Below, piece by piece: positions 1 through 7,794 of a stretch of 46,128 nt of DNA. The notes under the pieces are model-generated. The model saw only the letters and a list, made by a program, of their open reading frames with translations, made no database searches and was not told the DNA's origin. Numbering within the stretch: position 1 is the stretch's first letter; each line of letters opens with the position of its first letter. Origin of the DNA: Ruminococcus sp. (GTDB lineage Bacteria > Bacillota > Clostridia > Oscillospirales > Ruminococcaceae); assembly GCA_021200415.1 (NCBI GenBank), contig JAJQGO010000046.1, forward strand, positions 1-46,128. The letters are read 5' to 3'. A program made the translations under genes and the position numbers.

Positions 1-33
1 TATGGCGTTGAGATGTATCCGATCCGCTGCTCA

Positions 34-1083
34 TTATCGTGTCCTCCAGCTTTCCCAGTACATCTCTATTCCTACACACATCTCCCGCAAACGGTCAAGC
101 GTCTTTTCGGCGTTTCGGGTATCTCCCGGTTTGCCGCCGTAGGTCGGTGTCATGCGTCGGATCAGCTCGTCGCCTGTGTAATTGGTCGTCACGATCGTCG
201 GCATATAAGCTTCGTACCGTGCGTTAATTATTGCGTATATGCGGGTGCTGCCCCACTCAGTCGGCTGCTCCGAGCCGATGTCATCAATGATGAGCAGCGG
301 AATTTCTTCGTAAAGCTTCATGATTGCTGCTTCGGTCACCTGCGTATCGGTATCGAAGCTGTTTTTTATCTTGGCGAGCAAGTCTATCATCGTCATGCAA
401 ATGACTGCCATACCTCCATGAATTAGTTGGTTGGCTATCGCCGAAGCGAGGTGTGTCTTGCCTGTACCGTAGCTGCCGGTTATAAATAATCCGTTGCGTT
501 CCTTTTTCGGCGGCAGTTTGTTTCCACGCTCGTCCTCAGTTGGCAGCATTATGCCGAAGCTGTCGGCGTATCTCTTGCATTTTTCATATGCCCTGCGGTT
601 CATGTCGTTGACCTCAAACTTGTCAAATGTGCGGTTCGTGAATCGTCCGCGCATTCCGCTGTTCTGAATAAGTCTGCGAACCTTGGCGTTGAACACCTCG
701 GCTTTCTTCCTTTGATTTTCAGCTTCCTTTGCTTCGGCTTCCAGCCGTTCCTGTTCCTGCCGGTGAGCTTGTGCCTTGATGCAGGTGCAGCGTTCCGGTT
801 CTTCAAACCATGTGAATACTCTCTTTTTTCCCAAGAAATCTTTCACTCCGTAGTAGTATAGCGTCCGTCCGCAGTATTGGCATTTCTCCGGCTGCGGCGG
901 TTCCCGGTCTGTATCCCAGCCCTCAGCAATTGCTACATCACTTCGGATTTTAAATTTTTCACCGCTTGATTCCTTATTTGTATTCCCCTCAGTCTGATTT
1001 AAATCCTGCGGGCGTTCCATTGCCTCCTCTGCTACGGTTTGCTTCGTTGAAAGTGCTGCCAGAATATTGCTGACTTGTTCCAC
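34..1083 (-). CDS. DnaC/IstB-type helicase-loader ATPase (phage)
   Basis: A 349-residue AAA+ protein that probably loads the host replicative helicase at the phage origin. The P-loop GSYGTGKTH lies near residues 203-211, Walker B LLIIDDIG near 263-270, and a sensor-like IVTTN near 297-301. The N-terminal part has a possible zinc site (Cys68, Cys71, Cys99, Cys101) followed by a Lys/Glu-rich helix, while the ATPase half matches DnaC/DnaI proteins. The start is GTG at 1083, preceded by AGGAGGTGACAGTGG. The gene overlaps the upstream replisome-organiser gene by 95 bp, so the two are translated from one message. It is the last gene visible in the leftward early operon. Confidence 0.88.
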   Translation of the reverse strand: MEQVSNILAALSTKQTVAEEAMERPQDLNQTEGNTNKESSGEKFKIRSDVAIAEGWDTDREPPQPEKCQYCGRTLYYYGVKDFLGKKRVFTWFEEPERCTCIKAQAHRQEQERLEAEAKEAENQRKKAEVFNAKVRRLIQNSGMRGRFTNRTFDKFEVNDMNRRAYEKCKRYADSFGIMLPTEDERGNKLPPKKERNGLFITGSYGTGKTHLASAIANQLIHGGMAVICMTMIDLLAKIKNSFDTDTQVTEAAIMKLYEEIPLLIIDDIGSEQPTEWGSTRIYAIINARYEAYMPTIVTTNYTGDELIRRMTPTYGGKPGDTRNAEKTLDRLREMCVGIEMYWESWRTR

Positions 1084-1801
1084 CCACTGTCACCTCCTTG
1101 ATTTCATCATCCCAGCACCCGCCATTGAGCCACGTTGCCGGGTTCGGAATATATGCTCCGTTTTCTTTCAGCCACTCCCGACTGTGCTTGTACCTCTCAA
1201 CCGCCGACATAATCTTCTCGAACAGCTCGGCTGTCGGCTTTATTCTCATCCACGCTTTCATTGCCGTTACCTTGGCTTTCTTTTTCGGGTATGCCTCCCA
1301 AAAAGCCGAAAAGCGCATTTCGAGCAGCGTTTTTCCTGTGCTATCCGTCGATATTTTTGCTTCGTCTGCGTTGGTCTGCTCTAATTTTGGTGTGATATCG
1401 ATTGCTTCTTTGCTCACTGCCTGTGCCATGCCTGTACTGTATTCTATATATGATCCTGTTTCAAATCCGGGCGGAGGCGGAATCTCACTTGCTTTCTCCT
1501 TCATGTTCGGATTCTGATGTTTGCAGAAATTCACCACCTGTATGTATTTCTCTCCTTCGACCTCGTAGCGTATGATGAAACCGTTGTCTGCGAGCTGCTG
1601 AAGCATATCGCTGGTTTCTTCTGCCGTTGCATCGTCGTAGCCGAGCAGTGTCTTTTTTATCCGTCGCGGTCTGTCTTCCAGTCGTCCATCGCGGTCGGCT
1701 ATGCACCACAACCCGATAAACAACAGTCTGATCAATGGGTCGAGGCTCCCGAGCGTGTCGTTGTCGAAGAACGCGGGCTTTATATTTCGTGTTCTCGCCA
1801 T
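989..1801 (-). CDS. Phage replisome organiser, DnaD-like
   Basis: A 270-residue protein. The N-terminal half (about residues 1-120) resembles the winged-helix domain of phage replisome organisers, which typically begin with a MARxRxIKPxFF-like motif as here. The C-terminal third contains an aromatic/basic segment (FWEAYPKKKAKV) and a YIPNPATWLNGGCW motif common at the end of phage DnaD/DnaB-like initiation proteins. Such proteins bind the phage origin and recruit the helicase loader, which is encoded immediately downstream with a 95-bp overlap. The ATG at 1801 has GGAGGAGG upstream. The middle (about residues 120-165) is Ser/Thr/Glu-rich and likely a flexible linker. Confidence 0.82.
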   Translation of the reverse strand: MARTRNIKPAFFDNDTLGSLDPLIRLLFIGLWCIADRDGRLEDRPRRIKKTLLGYDDATAEETSDMLQQLADNGFIIRYEVEGEKYIQVVNFCKHQNPNMKEKASEIPPPPGFETGSYIEYSTGMAQAVSKEAIDITPKLEQTNADEAKISTDSTGKTLLEMRFSAFWEAYPKKKAKVTAMKAWMRIKPTAELFEKIMSAVERYKHSREWLKENGAYIPNPATWLNGGCWDDEIKEVTVGGTSQQYSGSTFNEANRSRGGNGTPAGFKSD

Positions 1802-1819
1802 TCTCTTTTCCTCCTCCCG

Positions 1820-2521
1820 TCAGCATACATATACTTCCGTGCCGGTCAGCCGCTGAACCGCCGTCTTGAACCTCTCCGCGTCGCTGTTGTTTGCGGAAAG
1901 GTGGAGGAGATATATCTGCCTGACTTGCTGCAGGTCGTTTGCTCTCAAAAGGTCGAGAAAATGGTCGAGGCTCATGTGACTTTTGATCAGCCTCGGTACA
2001 AGCTCCGGCGGTATGCAGCCGCTTCGGACGCTCTGTTCCACGATGTCCATCGAATAGTTGCACTCGCCCATGATGTGCGTCAAACCCTGAAATCTGTACT
2101 TGAGATAGTAGGTGTCCGTGAAATAAAGCAATTTCTCACCTGTCGCCCTCGATGTCACTATGAAGCCGAGCGGTTCCGGTGCGTCGTGCTGAACATCAAA
2201 CGGCAGAATTGCAAATGTTCCGACCGTAAACTCTTTCAAGGCTTTTATCATCTTGATTCGGTGCCCTGTCAGCCTGCACGCTTCAATTGTGCCCTGACCG
2301 GTGTAAATGTCCACTCCTGCTTTTGCGAGATCCCCTGCGGCCTTGCTGTGATCTCCGTGACAGTGTGTTATGAGGCAGCCTGATAGGTCACGCACACGGA
2401 AATTCAGAGCCTGCCTTATCGTCTTCAACGGTACGCCTGCGTCCAGCAGCAGGGCAGTTTCCCCGTCTGATATTCGATAGGCGTTGCCGCTGCTGCCTGA
2501 CGCTATAACTGTTATATTCAT
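1820..2521 (-). CDS. Metallo-beta-lactamase-fold hydrolase (phage)
   Basis: A 233-residue protein of the MBL superfamily. It starts with the strand pattern MNITVIASGSSGNAY and carries the metal motif THCHGDHSKAA near residues 53-63, with further histidines and an aspartate (FTDTYYLKY) later. The overall shape is that of small YycJ/WalJ-like MBL proteins, which include nucleases. Its start codon overlaps the recT stop by one base (TAATG), so it is translationally coupled to recT. In phages an MBL protein next to RecT often sits where a recombination exonuclease would be. A nuclease role is therefore inferred from context, not shown by the sequence. Confidence 0.83.
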   Translation of the reverse strand: MNITVIASGSSGNAYRISDGETALLLDAGVPLKTIRQALNFRVRDLSGCLITHCHGDHSKAAGDLAKAGVDIYTGQGTIEACRLTGHRIKMIKALKEFTVGTFAILPFDVQHDAPEPLGFIVTSRATGEKLLYFTDTYYLKYRFQGLTHIMGECNYSMDIVEQSVRSGCIPPELVPRLIKSHMSLDHFLDLLRANDLQQVRQIYLLHLSANNSDAERFKTAVQRLTGTEVYVC

Positions 2522-3600
2522 TAAAAATCGGGTTCGTCCACAGCTTCGGTTGCCGCCGTTCCGGCTGTGGTTACCTCTCCTGTGCCGAGGTCAACGTTCT
2601 CTGCCTGAGGTGTGCTGCTTTCCTGCAATGCCGCAGCTGGTGTGGATACTGTCGTGTCAATAATTACTGTGTTCGCGTTGGCATTGATTTCCTGCTGTGC
2701 TTCGATCTCCGCGTATCTCGCTTCGCGCATTTTCATATACTGGTAATTATCGTCTACCTTCTTCGGATCTCTCGGCAGGTGCTTTGCGCTAAACGCCTCA
2801 CGGATTATGGTTTTGCGTACCATTTCATCCAGCCAGCCTTCGTTCTCAACCTCGATCTTTTTGCCATTCTCCCATACCGTCTGCTTGCCTCCCCAGAAGT
2901 TCGCACTGGCGTACTTCGGCTTGCGTTTCAGAATATCTTTCATAGGCATTATAACCAGCTCATTCCTTGTCGGGTCGCTGAACTCAAGGTAGGCGAAGCC
3001 GCCGATGATGTCGCCTCTGTCAAAAGCGTTATTGATTTCGAACTCGTAATTCTCAATGCGGTTGTCCTTACTCTTTTTAATCGGTTTGAATGTGTCCGTA
3101 CTGTAGACCACTTCAATTGTGACTGCTGAGGGTGCTTCAACTGCATACTTTTCTGCAATATATCGGATTCCGTTATATCCCTCCATAAGCGTTACGTCGT
3201 AGCAGCCGCGCTTATTGTTCTTGTAGGGAATCGGGAAGAGCATATTATCCTGCATCATATCCAGTCCCATTCTTGCGTAGTGTACCAAGTCAAGGGCAAG
3301 GTCGTTCATGTTGACCGTGTTCCAGTTGACCGGCAGCTGGTTGTCATACTGATGATCACGGTTGCTGCTGTTCTTGCGGACTCTTTCTTCCTCTGCGGAT
3401 TTCAGTGCGCGGTCGATGATTATAAAATATCCCTGAATGAGTGACCTCTGATAATCCGTCACCTGCACTGCTCCGGCTACGCTGCCGCTGAATTCCTGCA
3501 TCACCTTGTTTGTAAACCTCTCACTGGTTGACAGCTGCGCCGTCCTGTTTTGAAGTTCTCCGTTCTGCTTCGTTACGATTTCCTGTTTTGCTGTTGCCAT
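2521..3600 (-). CDS. recT: RecT-family single-strand annealing protein
   Basis: A 359-residue RecT/Bet-type annealase that binds single-stranded DNA and promotes strand annealing during phage replication and recombination. The RecT core spans roughly residues 35-270, including the segment around NLALDLVHYARMGLDMMQDN-like helices and an EGWLDEMVRKTIIREAF-like helix. The C-terminal 70 residues are Ala/Thr/Glu-rich and probably disordered. The start is set at the ATG at 3600 because GGAGG lies 8 bases upstream; a longer reading from 3618 would put the ribosome-binding site inside the gene. It follows the SbcC-like ATPase gene by 59 bp and overlaps the MBL gene by one base. Confidence 0.88.
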   Translation of the reverse strand: MATAKQEIVTKQNGELQNRTAQLSTSERFTNKVMQEFSGSVAGAVQVTDYQRSLIQGYFIIIDRALKSAEEERVRKNSSNRDHQYDNQLPVNWNTVNMNDLALDLVHYARMGLDMMQDNMLFPIPYKNNKRGCYDVTLMEGYNGIRYIAEKYAVEAPSAVTIEVVYSTDTFKPIKKSKDNRIENYEFEINNAFDRGDIIGGFAYLEFSDPTRNELVIMPMKDILKRKPKYASANFWGGKQTVWENGKKIEVENEGWLDEMVRKTIIREAFSAKHLPRDPKKVDDNYQYMKMREARYAEIEAQQEINANANTVIIDTTVSTPAAALQESSTPQAENVDLGTGEVTTAGTAATEAVDEPDF

Positions 3601-3659
3601 GTTAAATCCTCCAGTCATAAAATTTATTTTTTATGTGAAAATCTCATTGTCGCTGTCGC

Positions 3660-5642
3660 TCACTCTGTGTGAACCTCCAGTCTCAGTTTCGGATCGCTTT
3701 CACTGACCACCAACCGAATTATCTGTGCGTCGCTCTTAATCAGGTGCGTTATGCTCTCTGCGTTGTCGACCACAATCGGCATCTGTACACCCCAGTGTTC
3801 TGCAAGCGTGTTTATTATTTCAAGCCCTGCGTTAATTCTCGCCGCATTGTTCGCAAATGTGTAGGGAACAAGGCTGCCGTCAGCTCCGGGTATCATTACC
3901 TCACAGTCCTCTTTCAATCCTCCGTTGATCTGCTCTTGGAAAAGTCGGAAACGGACAGACTTGAACTTGCCGTTTATCCTGTCAGTCAGCGCACTCACCT
4001 TTGCCTTGGTGAAAAGATCGCAAAGGTACAAGCCCTTTTCCAATTCCTCAAACTCTGCCGACAGCTTCTTTTCCTGCTTTTCCAGTTCACCTATGCGTCG
4101 TTTCTGATTCTCCGCCATTGTGAGCTGCATTTGCTTGTCCCTCTCGTCGCGGATTGCATCGTCTATTACCTTTATATTGCCATCAATGACTGATAATGCC
4201 TTGGCTGCGTATTTGCTCCGGTCTGCTATGCTTGCCTCGAGTTCTGCTATCCTGTCTGCCAGCTTGGCATAGATCTCAGTCTCCTCAAATGGTGCCGGTA
4301 TCACCCTCTTGTCGGCAAGGTTCGCTGCTCTCAGTTCTGCAGCCATCTGCTGATTCTCGGCAACCTCCTTCTGCTTCTGCAGCTTGGTTATCTCGTCATC
4401 AAGCTCCCTGATTGCCGTCTTGCTGGCTTCGGCCTTTCCTCGTCGGTTAATTTCTTCAAGCTCTTTGCTCTTGCGGACATTGAATTCTTCTATCATTGCT
4501 TCAACCTTGTCCTCCGGCAGTGTCTGACCGCACGTTGGGCATATAGCCTGTGCTTCGTTCCAGTACGTTGAGCTTAAAGTCTTATAATCGCTGAGCAGCT
4601 TTGTACGGAGCGTGTCGAGGCGCGTCCTCTCGGCGGTTTTGCGTTTGATGTCGATGTCTGCGTCCTCTGCCTTGCGTCGTTCATCTGCGGCTTCACGCTT
4701 AGCGAGCAGAATATCTGCATCAACACTGCTGTTGCGGTCGTTCTGGCCTTTTAGGTGCTGTGCCTTTGCCTCGGCAATTTCCGTCTTGGTGTTGGCTATC
4801 TCTGTCCGCATCGCTGCCAGCGCGCTATCGCCGTTCATAGCTTCTGCTCTCTCAGTGAGAAGTTCATTCTTCTTCTTTGTCAGTTCTTCAATACTGTGTT
4901 CGATTTCGGTTTCTTCCAGTCCCATGGTGTCGGGAATTGCCTGCGCTGCCTCGTCGATTCGTGCCGGTATCTCCGTGAGCTGCTTGTTTATCTCAGATTT
5001 CCTTGCGGCTGCTACCTTGCGGTATTCGTCTGTGGTGTAGTATTGTTCTGATGTACCATTCATTCTCAGGAAGTCCTTCAGATCTCTGATTTCGCCGTTA
5101 CTTCTGATTATCTCGTCGTCGCTAATATTTCCGCAAATTTCGAGGAGGATCTTCCTGCGAGTGTCCCACGAGAGCTGTTCGGGAAAATAATCAGGCATTG
5201 TCAGCATTTTCGGCTTTTCGGTGTCGCCGCCGCACAAGCCTATCAACGTTTCGCTGTACTCCTTTTCCTTGACCGGTACTCCGTCCACTGCATACTCTAC
5301 TGTATGCCCGCTGAATTCCTCTGTCGCGCTTCCACGTTTCTTTTTGTAGGTTTCGTGATATGTTTTCCTGAGCGTTATATGTCTGCCGGTGTCAGTTATG
5401 AATACTCCCTCAGAGCTGTGTTCGAGGTGGTGAAGATCTCCGTCTGTGCCTTTGGTCTTTGGATTGAAATTCTTCGCACCTGTGCTTGCTTTGTCAAAAA
5501 GCAGCCAAGTCAATGCATTGTATACCGTTGTCTTGCCTGTTGCGTTGTCTCCGTAAATGCTCGCCGATCTTCCGTCAGGGAAATCAAAGGACAGGTTCTT
5601 TATTCCCTGAAAGTTATGTAATGTGATTTTCAATAGTTTCAT
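3660..5642 (-). CDS. Rad50/SbcC-like SMC ATPase with zinc hook
   Basis: A 660-residue ABC-class ATPase. The Walker A motif GDNATGKTT is at residues 31-39. Long coiled coils (roughly 200-360 and 385-545) flank a CPTC zinc-hook motif at Cys368/Cys371. The C-terminal lobe carries an unusual Walker B, MPIVVDNAESI, where the common Asp-Glu pair is spaced as D-N-A-E. It is shorter than cellular SbcC (about 1000 residues) and resembles phage AAA proteins found next to recT. The usual SbcD nuclease partner is absent nearby; the MBL protein two genes down is a possible substitute (inference). The ATG at 5642 is preceded by GAAAGGAGATACTCAA. Confidence 0.85.
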   Translation of the reverse strand: MKLLKITLHNFQGIKNLSFDFPDGRSASIYGDNATGKTTVYNALTWLLFDKASTGAKNFNPKTKGTDGDLHHLEHSSEGVFITDTGRHITLRKTYHETYKKKRGSATEEFSGHTVEYAVDGVPVKEKEYSETLIGLCGGDTEKPKMLTMPDYFPEQLSWDTRRKILLEICGNISDDEIIRSNGEIRDLKDFLRMNGTSEQYYTTDEYRKVAAARKSEINKQLTEIPARIDEAAQAIPDTMGLEETEIEHSIEELTKKKNELLTERAEAMNGDSALAAMRTEIANTKTEIAEAKAQHLKGQNDRNSSVDADILLAKREAADERRKAEDADIDIKRKTAERTRLDTLRTKLLSDYKTLSSTYWNEAQAICPTCGQTLPEDKVEAMIEEFNVRKSKELEEINRRGKAEASKTAIRELDDEITKLQKQKEVAENQQMAAELRAANLADKRVIPAPFEETEIYAKLADRIAELEASIADRSKYAAKALSVIDGNIKVIDDAIRDERDKQMQLTMAENQKRRIGELEKQEKKLSAEFEELEKGLYLCDLFTKAKVSALTDRINGKFKSVRFRLFQEQINGGLKEDCEVMIPGADGSLVPYTFANNAARINAGLEIINTLAEHWGVQMPIVVDNAESITHLIKSDAQIIRLVVSESDPKLRLEVHTE

Positions 5643-5657
5643 TTGAGTATCTCCTTT

Positions 5658-5891
5658 CTATACCGGCATTGTCCTGTAGTAGATGTTAAATGCATTTTGT
5701 ACCACGATTTCCTGAACCAATTTTCCGAGGTAACAGGGCTTGCGCCGTTCTCCGTCTGCATCGCCCTCTTGGCTGATTATCCAATCGAGCCTTGCCTTTG
5801 CGTCAGGGTATGCATCTTTCCATTCTTCATCAGTCAGCTCTCTGCCGAGGTAACCGCCGGCTTCTTTTCTCACAATATCGTCCTCTTTCAT
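5658..5891 (-). CDS. Small conserved-looking phage protein, unknown function
   Basis: A 77-residue acidic-to-neutral protein with no domain I recognise. It is credible as a gene because it has GAAAGGAG 7 bases before its ATG, sits 15 bp from the next gene, and fits the close packing of the operon. It contains an RELTDEEWKDAYPDAKARLDW-like helical stretch, presented here only in outline, and no signal peptide or membrane segment. Function cannot be inferred. Confidence 0.6.
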   Translation of the reverse strand: MKEDDIVRKEAGGYLGRELTDEEWKDAYPDAKARLDWIISQEGDADGERRKPCYLGKLVQEIVVQNAFNIYYRTMPV

Positions 5892-5904
5892 AGCCGCTCT
5901 CCTT

Positions 5905-6045
5905 TCACTTAGCCGCTGCGTCGGTCAGGCTTTCTCTTCTCATAAATACCCTGCAAAGCGTAATTGTGGCTGCTGCCAATCCCATAGCAGCGACAAACAC
6001 TCTCCGCTGATTTATCTTCCTGAATTTTCTCTGTACTTTCTTCAT
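5905..6045 (-). CDS. Short predicted single-pass membrane protein, 46 residues
   Basis: This ORF is below the usual length cutoff. It begins MKKVQRKFRKINQRR, a strongly basic N-terminus, followed by a hydrophobic stretch VFVAAMGLAAATITL (about residues 16-30), then a basic patch (MRRES) and a short tail. Support comes from a ribosome-binding site (GGAAAGGGAAAAGACG before the ATG at 6045) and from filling the otherwise empty gap between the genes ending at 6067 and starting at 5891. The positive-inside rule predicts one membrane segment. Function is unknown; phage early operons often carry such small membrane proteins. Confidence 0.5.
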   Translation of the reverse strand: MKKVQRKFRKINQRRVFVAAMGLAAATITLCRVFMRRESLTDAAAK

Positions 6046-6066
6046 CGTCTTTTCCCTTTCCGCTTC

Positions 6067-6261
6067 TCAGCAGTATAATCTTTCCATGAGGTATCTTCTT
6101 GATACTCTTCCTGCTACCGTAATCGAGCCGGTTGCCTCCAGTTCCTTGTTGAGCTTCTGCATAATTTTGTATGCCTTGCTCTTGCTGCATTCAAGCAGTT
6201 CGGCAACCTCTGCCGCCTTCATGAACTTCGGCATTTCCGGAACGTCTGTACGCTTATTCAT
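6067..6261 (-). CDS. Excisionase-like small HTH protein
   Basis: A 64-residue DNA-binding protein. The segment from about residue 12 to 55 (KFMKAAEVAELLECSKSKAY, then KIMQKLNKELEATG) has the pattern of MerR/Xis-type winged-helix proteins that recognise a tandem site, ending with a basic GRVSRRYLMERLY wing. Small proteins of this type often act as excisionases or replication/regulatory factors in phages and integrative elements. Its ATG overlaps the upstream regulator's stop by 8 bp. The presence of an integrase at 7795 makes an excisionase role plausible but not proven. Confidence 0.7.
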   Translation of the reverse strand: MNKRTDVPEMPKFMKAAEVAELLECSKSKAYKIMQKLNKELEATGSITVAGRVSRRYLMERLYC

Positions 6262-6751
6262 GACTTTCGCCTCCTTTGAGGTTCTTGGCTGCCCATATCC
6301 GCATTTCCTGTGCCGTGATTGCGATTCGCTCCAGTGCGGCGCATATTTCCCGCGCCTTTATTCTCTCATCAGTGCTTATCACTCCGTCTGCGGCAATTTC
6401 GAGGATTGCGTTCTTTATATCGCCTGCCTCTGTGAGTGCTGAAATTATGCGGATTGTCAGCCGATCGAGGTTTTGCATTTCGGCTGGCAGAACGGTTTTC
6501 TTTCCAAGCGGACACATCTGCGAGCAGTAGTGGTTTGCCAGCTCCGGCGCATCGTAATAATCCGCCATGATGAGGACTTCCTCAGGGTAGGGGTTCAGGC
6601 TTCCAAGCTCGATCCTTGCCAATCGTGTACGATCGATTCCGAGTTCCTCGGACGCTCCCTCTCGGCTTGCGAGATGATCGTTGCACGATGAAGCTGCCAA
6701 TCGTGCTTTGCAGAACTCATTATCACAGGCTTTCGTAGGCTTTTTAGGCAT
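6254..6751 (-). CDS. HTH-type phage regulator, cysteine-rich N-terminus
   Basis: A 165-residue protein. Residues about 25-60 form an XRE-like helix-turn-helix (SREGASEELGIDRTRLARIE), followed by DYYDAPELANHYCSQMCPLG and a long helical C-terminal region with LAEIAADGVISTDE-like acidic character. It contains several cysteines (CDNEFC, SSC, HYCSQMC) that could bind metal. It matches a family common in Bacillota phages and conjugative elements, lying just after the Cro-like gene. The likely role is transcriptional regulation of the early operon. The ATG has GAAAGGTGG 10 bases upstream. Confidence 0.7.
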   Translation of the reverse strand: MPKKPTKACDNEFCKARLAASSCNDHLASREGASEELGIDRTRLARIELGSLNPYPEEVLIMADYYDAPELANHYCSQMCPLGKKTVLPAEMQNLDRLTIRIISALTEAGDIKNAILEIAADGVISTDERIKAREICAALERIAITAQEMRIWAAKNLKGGESHE

Positions 6752-6807
6752 ATATTTTCTGCCACCTTTCCGCTATAATTTAATTACAGTAATTCTCATT
6801 CTGTGGG

Positions 6808-7029
6808 TCATTTCTCGATTTTTGAGAGTTGCTCATCAAAAAAAATTTGCGGTGTAGTACCAAAACCGTCAATGACAATTGTCAGAAACTCGTCGGCTGT
6901 CAGCCTAACCAAGCCTGTTTCCAACTGGCTCAGTCTTGCGGGTGTGATTCCTGCCTGCTTGGCAACGTGGGTCTGCGTTATGCCACGCTTCTTGCGGTAG
7001 TCGCGCATCATCTGGTATGTCTTCATCAT
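6808..7029 (-). CDS. Cro-like XRE-family regulator
   Basis: A 73-residue single-domain helix-turn-helix protein with the XRE pattern RKKRGITQTHVAKQAGITPARLSQLE (outline only, residues about 12-37). It is the first gene of the leftward early operon and faces the CI-like repressor across a 327-bp operator region, the position of Cro in temperate phages. The start is ATG at 7029 with GGAGGGAACGCT in front; an in-frame ATG follows directly. Leftward promoters lie at 7077-7105 and 7217-7245. It presumably represses the repressor promoters on binding the duplicated operators. Confidence 0.8.
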   Translation of the reverse strand: MMKTYQMMRDYRKKRGITQTHVAKQAGITPARLSQLETGLVRLTADEFLTIVIDGFGTTPQIFFDEQLSKIEK

Positions 7030-7076
7030 AGCGTTCCCTCCTTCCCCTCATTTTATGAGAATTACGCTGTACTCTC

Positions 7077-7105
7077 ATTGCATCACTCGATTTTCAAGAA
7101 ATCAA
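7077..7105 (-). promoter_or_regulatory. Leftward promoter, unit A (early operon)
   Basis: On the minus strand the -35 is TTGATT (7100-7105) and the -10 is TGCAAT (7077-7082), 17 bases apart. It is weaker than its counterpart in unit B but closer to the Cro-like gene. Confidence 0.55.
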
Positions 7106-7133
7106 AATTTTTCCTTAAAATTTCGAAAAAAAC

Positions 7134-7162
7134 TTGTTATTTTTCGAAAATTGTGATATAAT
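7134..7162 (+). promoter_or_regulatory. Rightward promoter, unit A (repressor)
   Basis: TTGTTA (7134-7139), a 17-base spacer and TATAAT (7157-7162). It would transcribe through unit B into the repressor gene. Confidence 0.65.
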
Positions 7163-7216
7163 GCTCTCGGAAATCGAAAGTTAAACCTCTATTTTTGAGA
7201 ATTTTACTGTATACTC

Positions 7217-7245
7217 ATTGTATCACTCGATTTTTGAGATGTCAA
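7217..7245 (-). promoter_or_regulatory. Leftward promoter, unit B (early operon)
   Basis: On the minus strand TTGACA (7240-7245), a 17-base spacer and TACAAT (7217-7222), a near-consensus sigma-A promoter. A CTCGATTTTTGAG palindrome lies in the spacer, well placed for repression by CI. Confidence 0.75.
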
Positions 7246-7272
7246 GAGTTTTCTCTAAAATTTCGAGAAAAG

Positions 7273-7301
7273 TTTTTTTTTTCCGAGAATTATGATATAA
7301 T
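7273..7301 (+). promoter_or_regulatory. Rightward promoter, unit B (repressor)
   Basis: TATAAT at 7296-7301 inside TATGATATAAT. The -35 position, 17 bases upstream, is a T-run (TTTTTT), so this is a degraded copy of the unit A promoter. It is the promoter nearest the repressor start at 7357. Confidence 0.6.
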
Positions 7302-7356
7302 ATTCTCGGAAATTGAAAATTAAAACCCTGTATTATAATAGAAAGGTGGTTTTTCC

Positions 7357-7761
7357 ATGCTCTCATTTGGCGAGCGTCTGAAACGGGCGCGCGAAAGAAA
7401 AGGCTTGACGCAGGCTCAGGTCATGAAAATTACAAGCATTTCTGATAAGTCCCTCTCGCGATACGAGAACGGTGCGTCTGCTCCTGACCCTGATACAATC
7501 CTTGAATTGATAAAACTCTACGATGTGTCCGCTGATTATATCATGGGCTTGTCCTATCAGATGGGACACGCTTCTGACGGCAACAGTGGTTCATCCCTTA
7601 CTGCTCCGTCTCTGGTATCCTGCGATGGCGATGTCCATGAAATACTGGACGAGCTTTCCGGCGAAGCTCGGAAACGAGCGGAGGAATATATCGAGATGCT
7701 GAGCATTCTGGAGAAGGTTAAGTCAGGTGAATATTTCATTGACACCAAAAAAGAAGCCTGA
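7357..7761 (+). CDS. CI-like XRE-family repressor
   Basis: A 134-residue protein. The N-terminal helix-turn-helix spans about residues 5-62 (RARERKGLTQAQVMKITS, then SLSRYENGASAPDPDTIL), typical of phage repressors. The C-terminal 70 residues lack a LexA/CI-type serine peptidase domain; they include a helical DELSGEARKRAEEYIEM stretch that may support dimerisation. RecA-triggered self-cleavage is therefore unlikely, and release of repression must work another way, for instance through the Cro-like protein. GAAAGGTGG lies 7 bases before the ATG. The integrase gene follows by 33 bp and is likely co-transcribed. Confidence 0.82.
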   Translation: MLSFGERLKRARERKGLTQAQVMKITSISDKSLSRYENGASAPDPDTILELIKLYDVSADYIMGLSYQMGHASDGNSGSSLTAPSLVSCDGDVHEILDELSGEARKRAEEYIEMLSILEKVKSGEYFIDTKKEA

Positions 7762-7794
7762 TTTGTTAGTTCTTTGTGAAAGGAGGCGGCTGCG

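Larger units (their letters stand above)
7057..7336. repeat. Tandem duplication of a 140-bp promoter/operator unit
   Basis: Unit A starts at 7057 and unit B at 7197. Both begin GAGAATT and share, in order and spacing, TCACTCGATTTT, TAAAATTTCGA, GATATAAT and CTCGGAAAT, with one base of length difference. By eye about three quarters of positions agree. Each unit contains one leftward and one rightward promoter. Short palindrome-like sites (CTCGATTTTTGAG, TTTCGAGAAA, ATTCTCGGAAAT) recur around the promoters and are the probable CI/Cro operators. This accounts for the whole gap between the two regulator genes. Confidence 0.85.

Noticed and set aside
5909..6190. 93-residue minus-strand ORF
   Set aside because: It overlaps the excisionase-like gene and the 46-residue ORF in another frame, and its composition is not protein-like.
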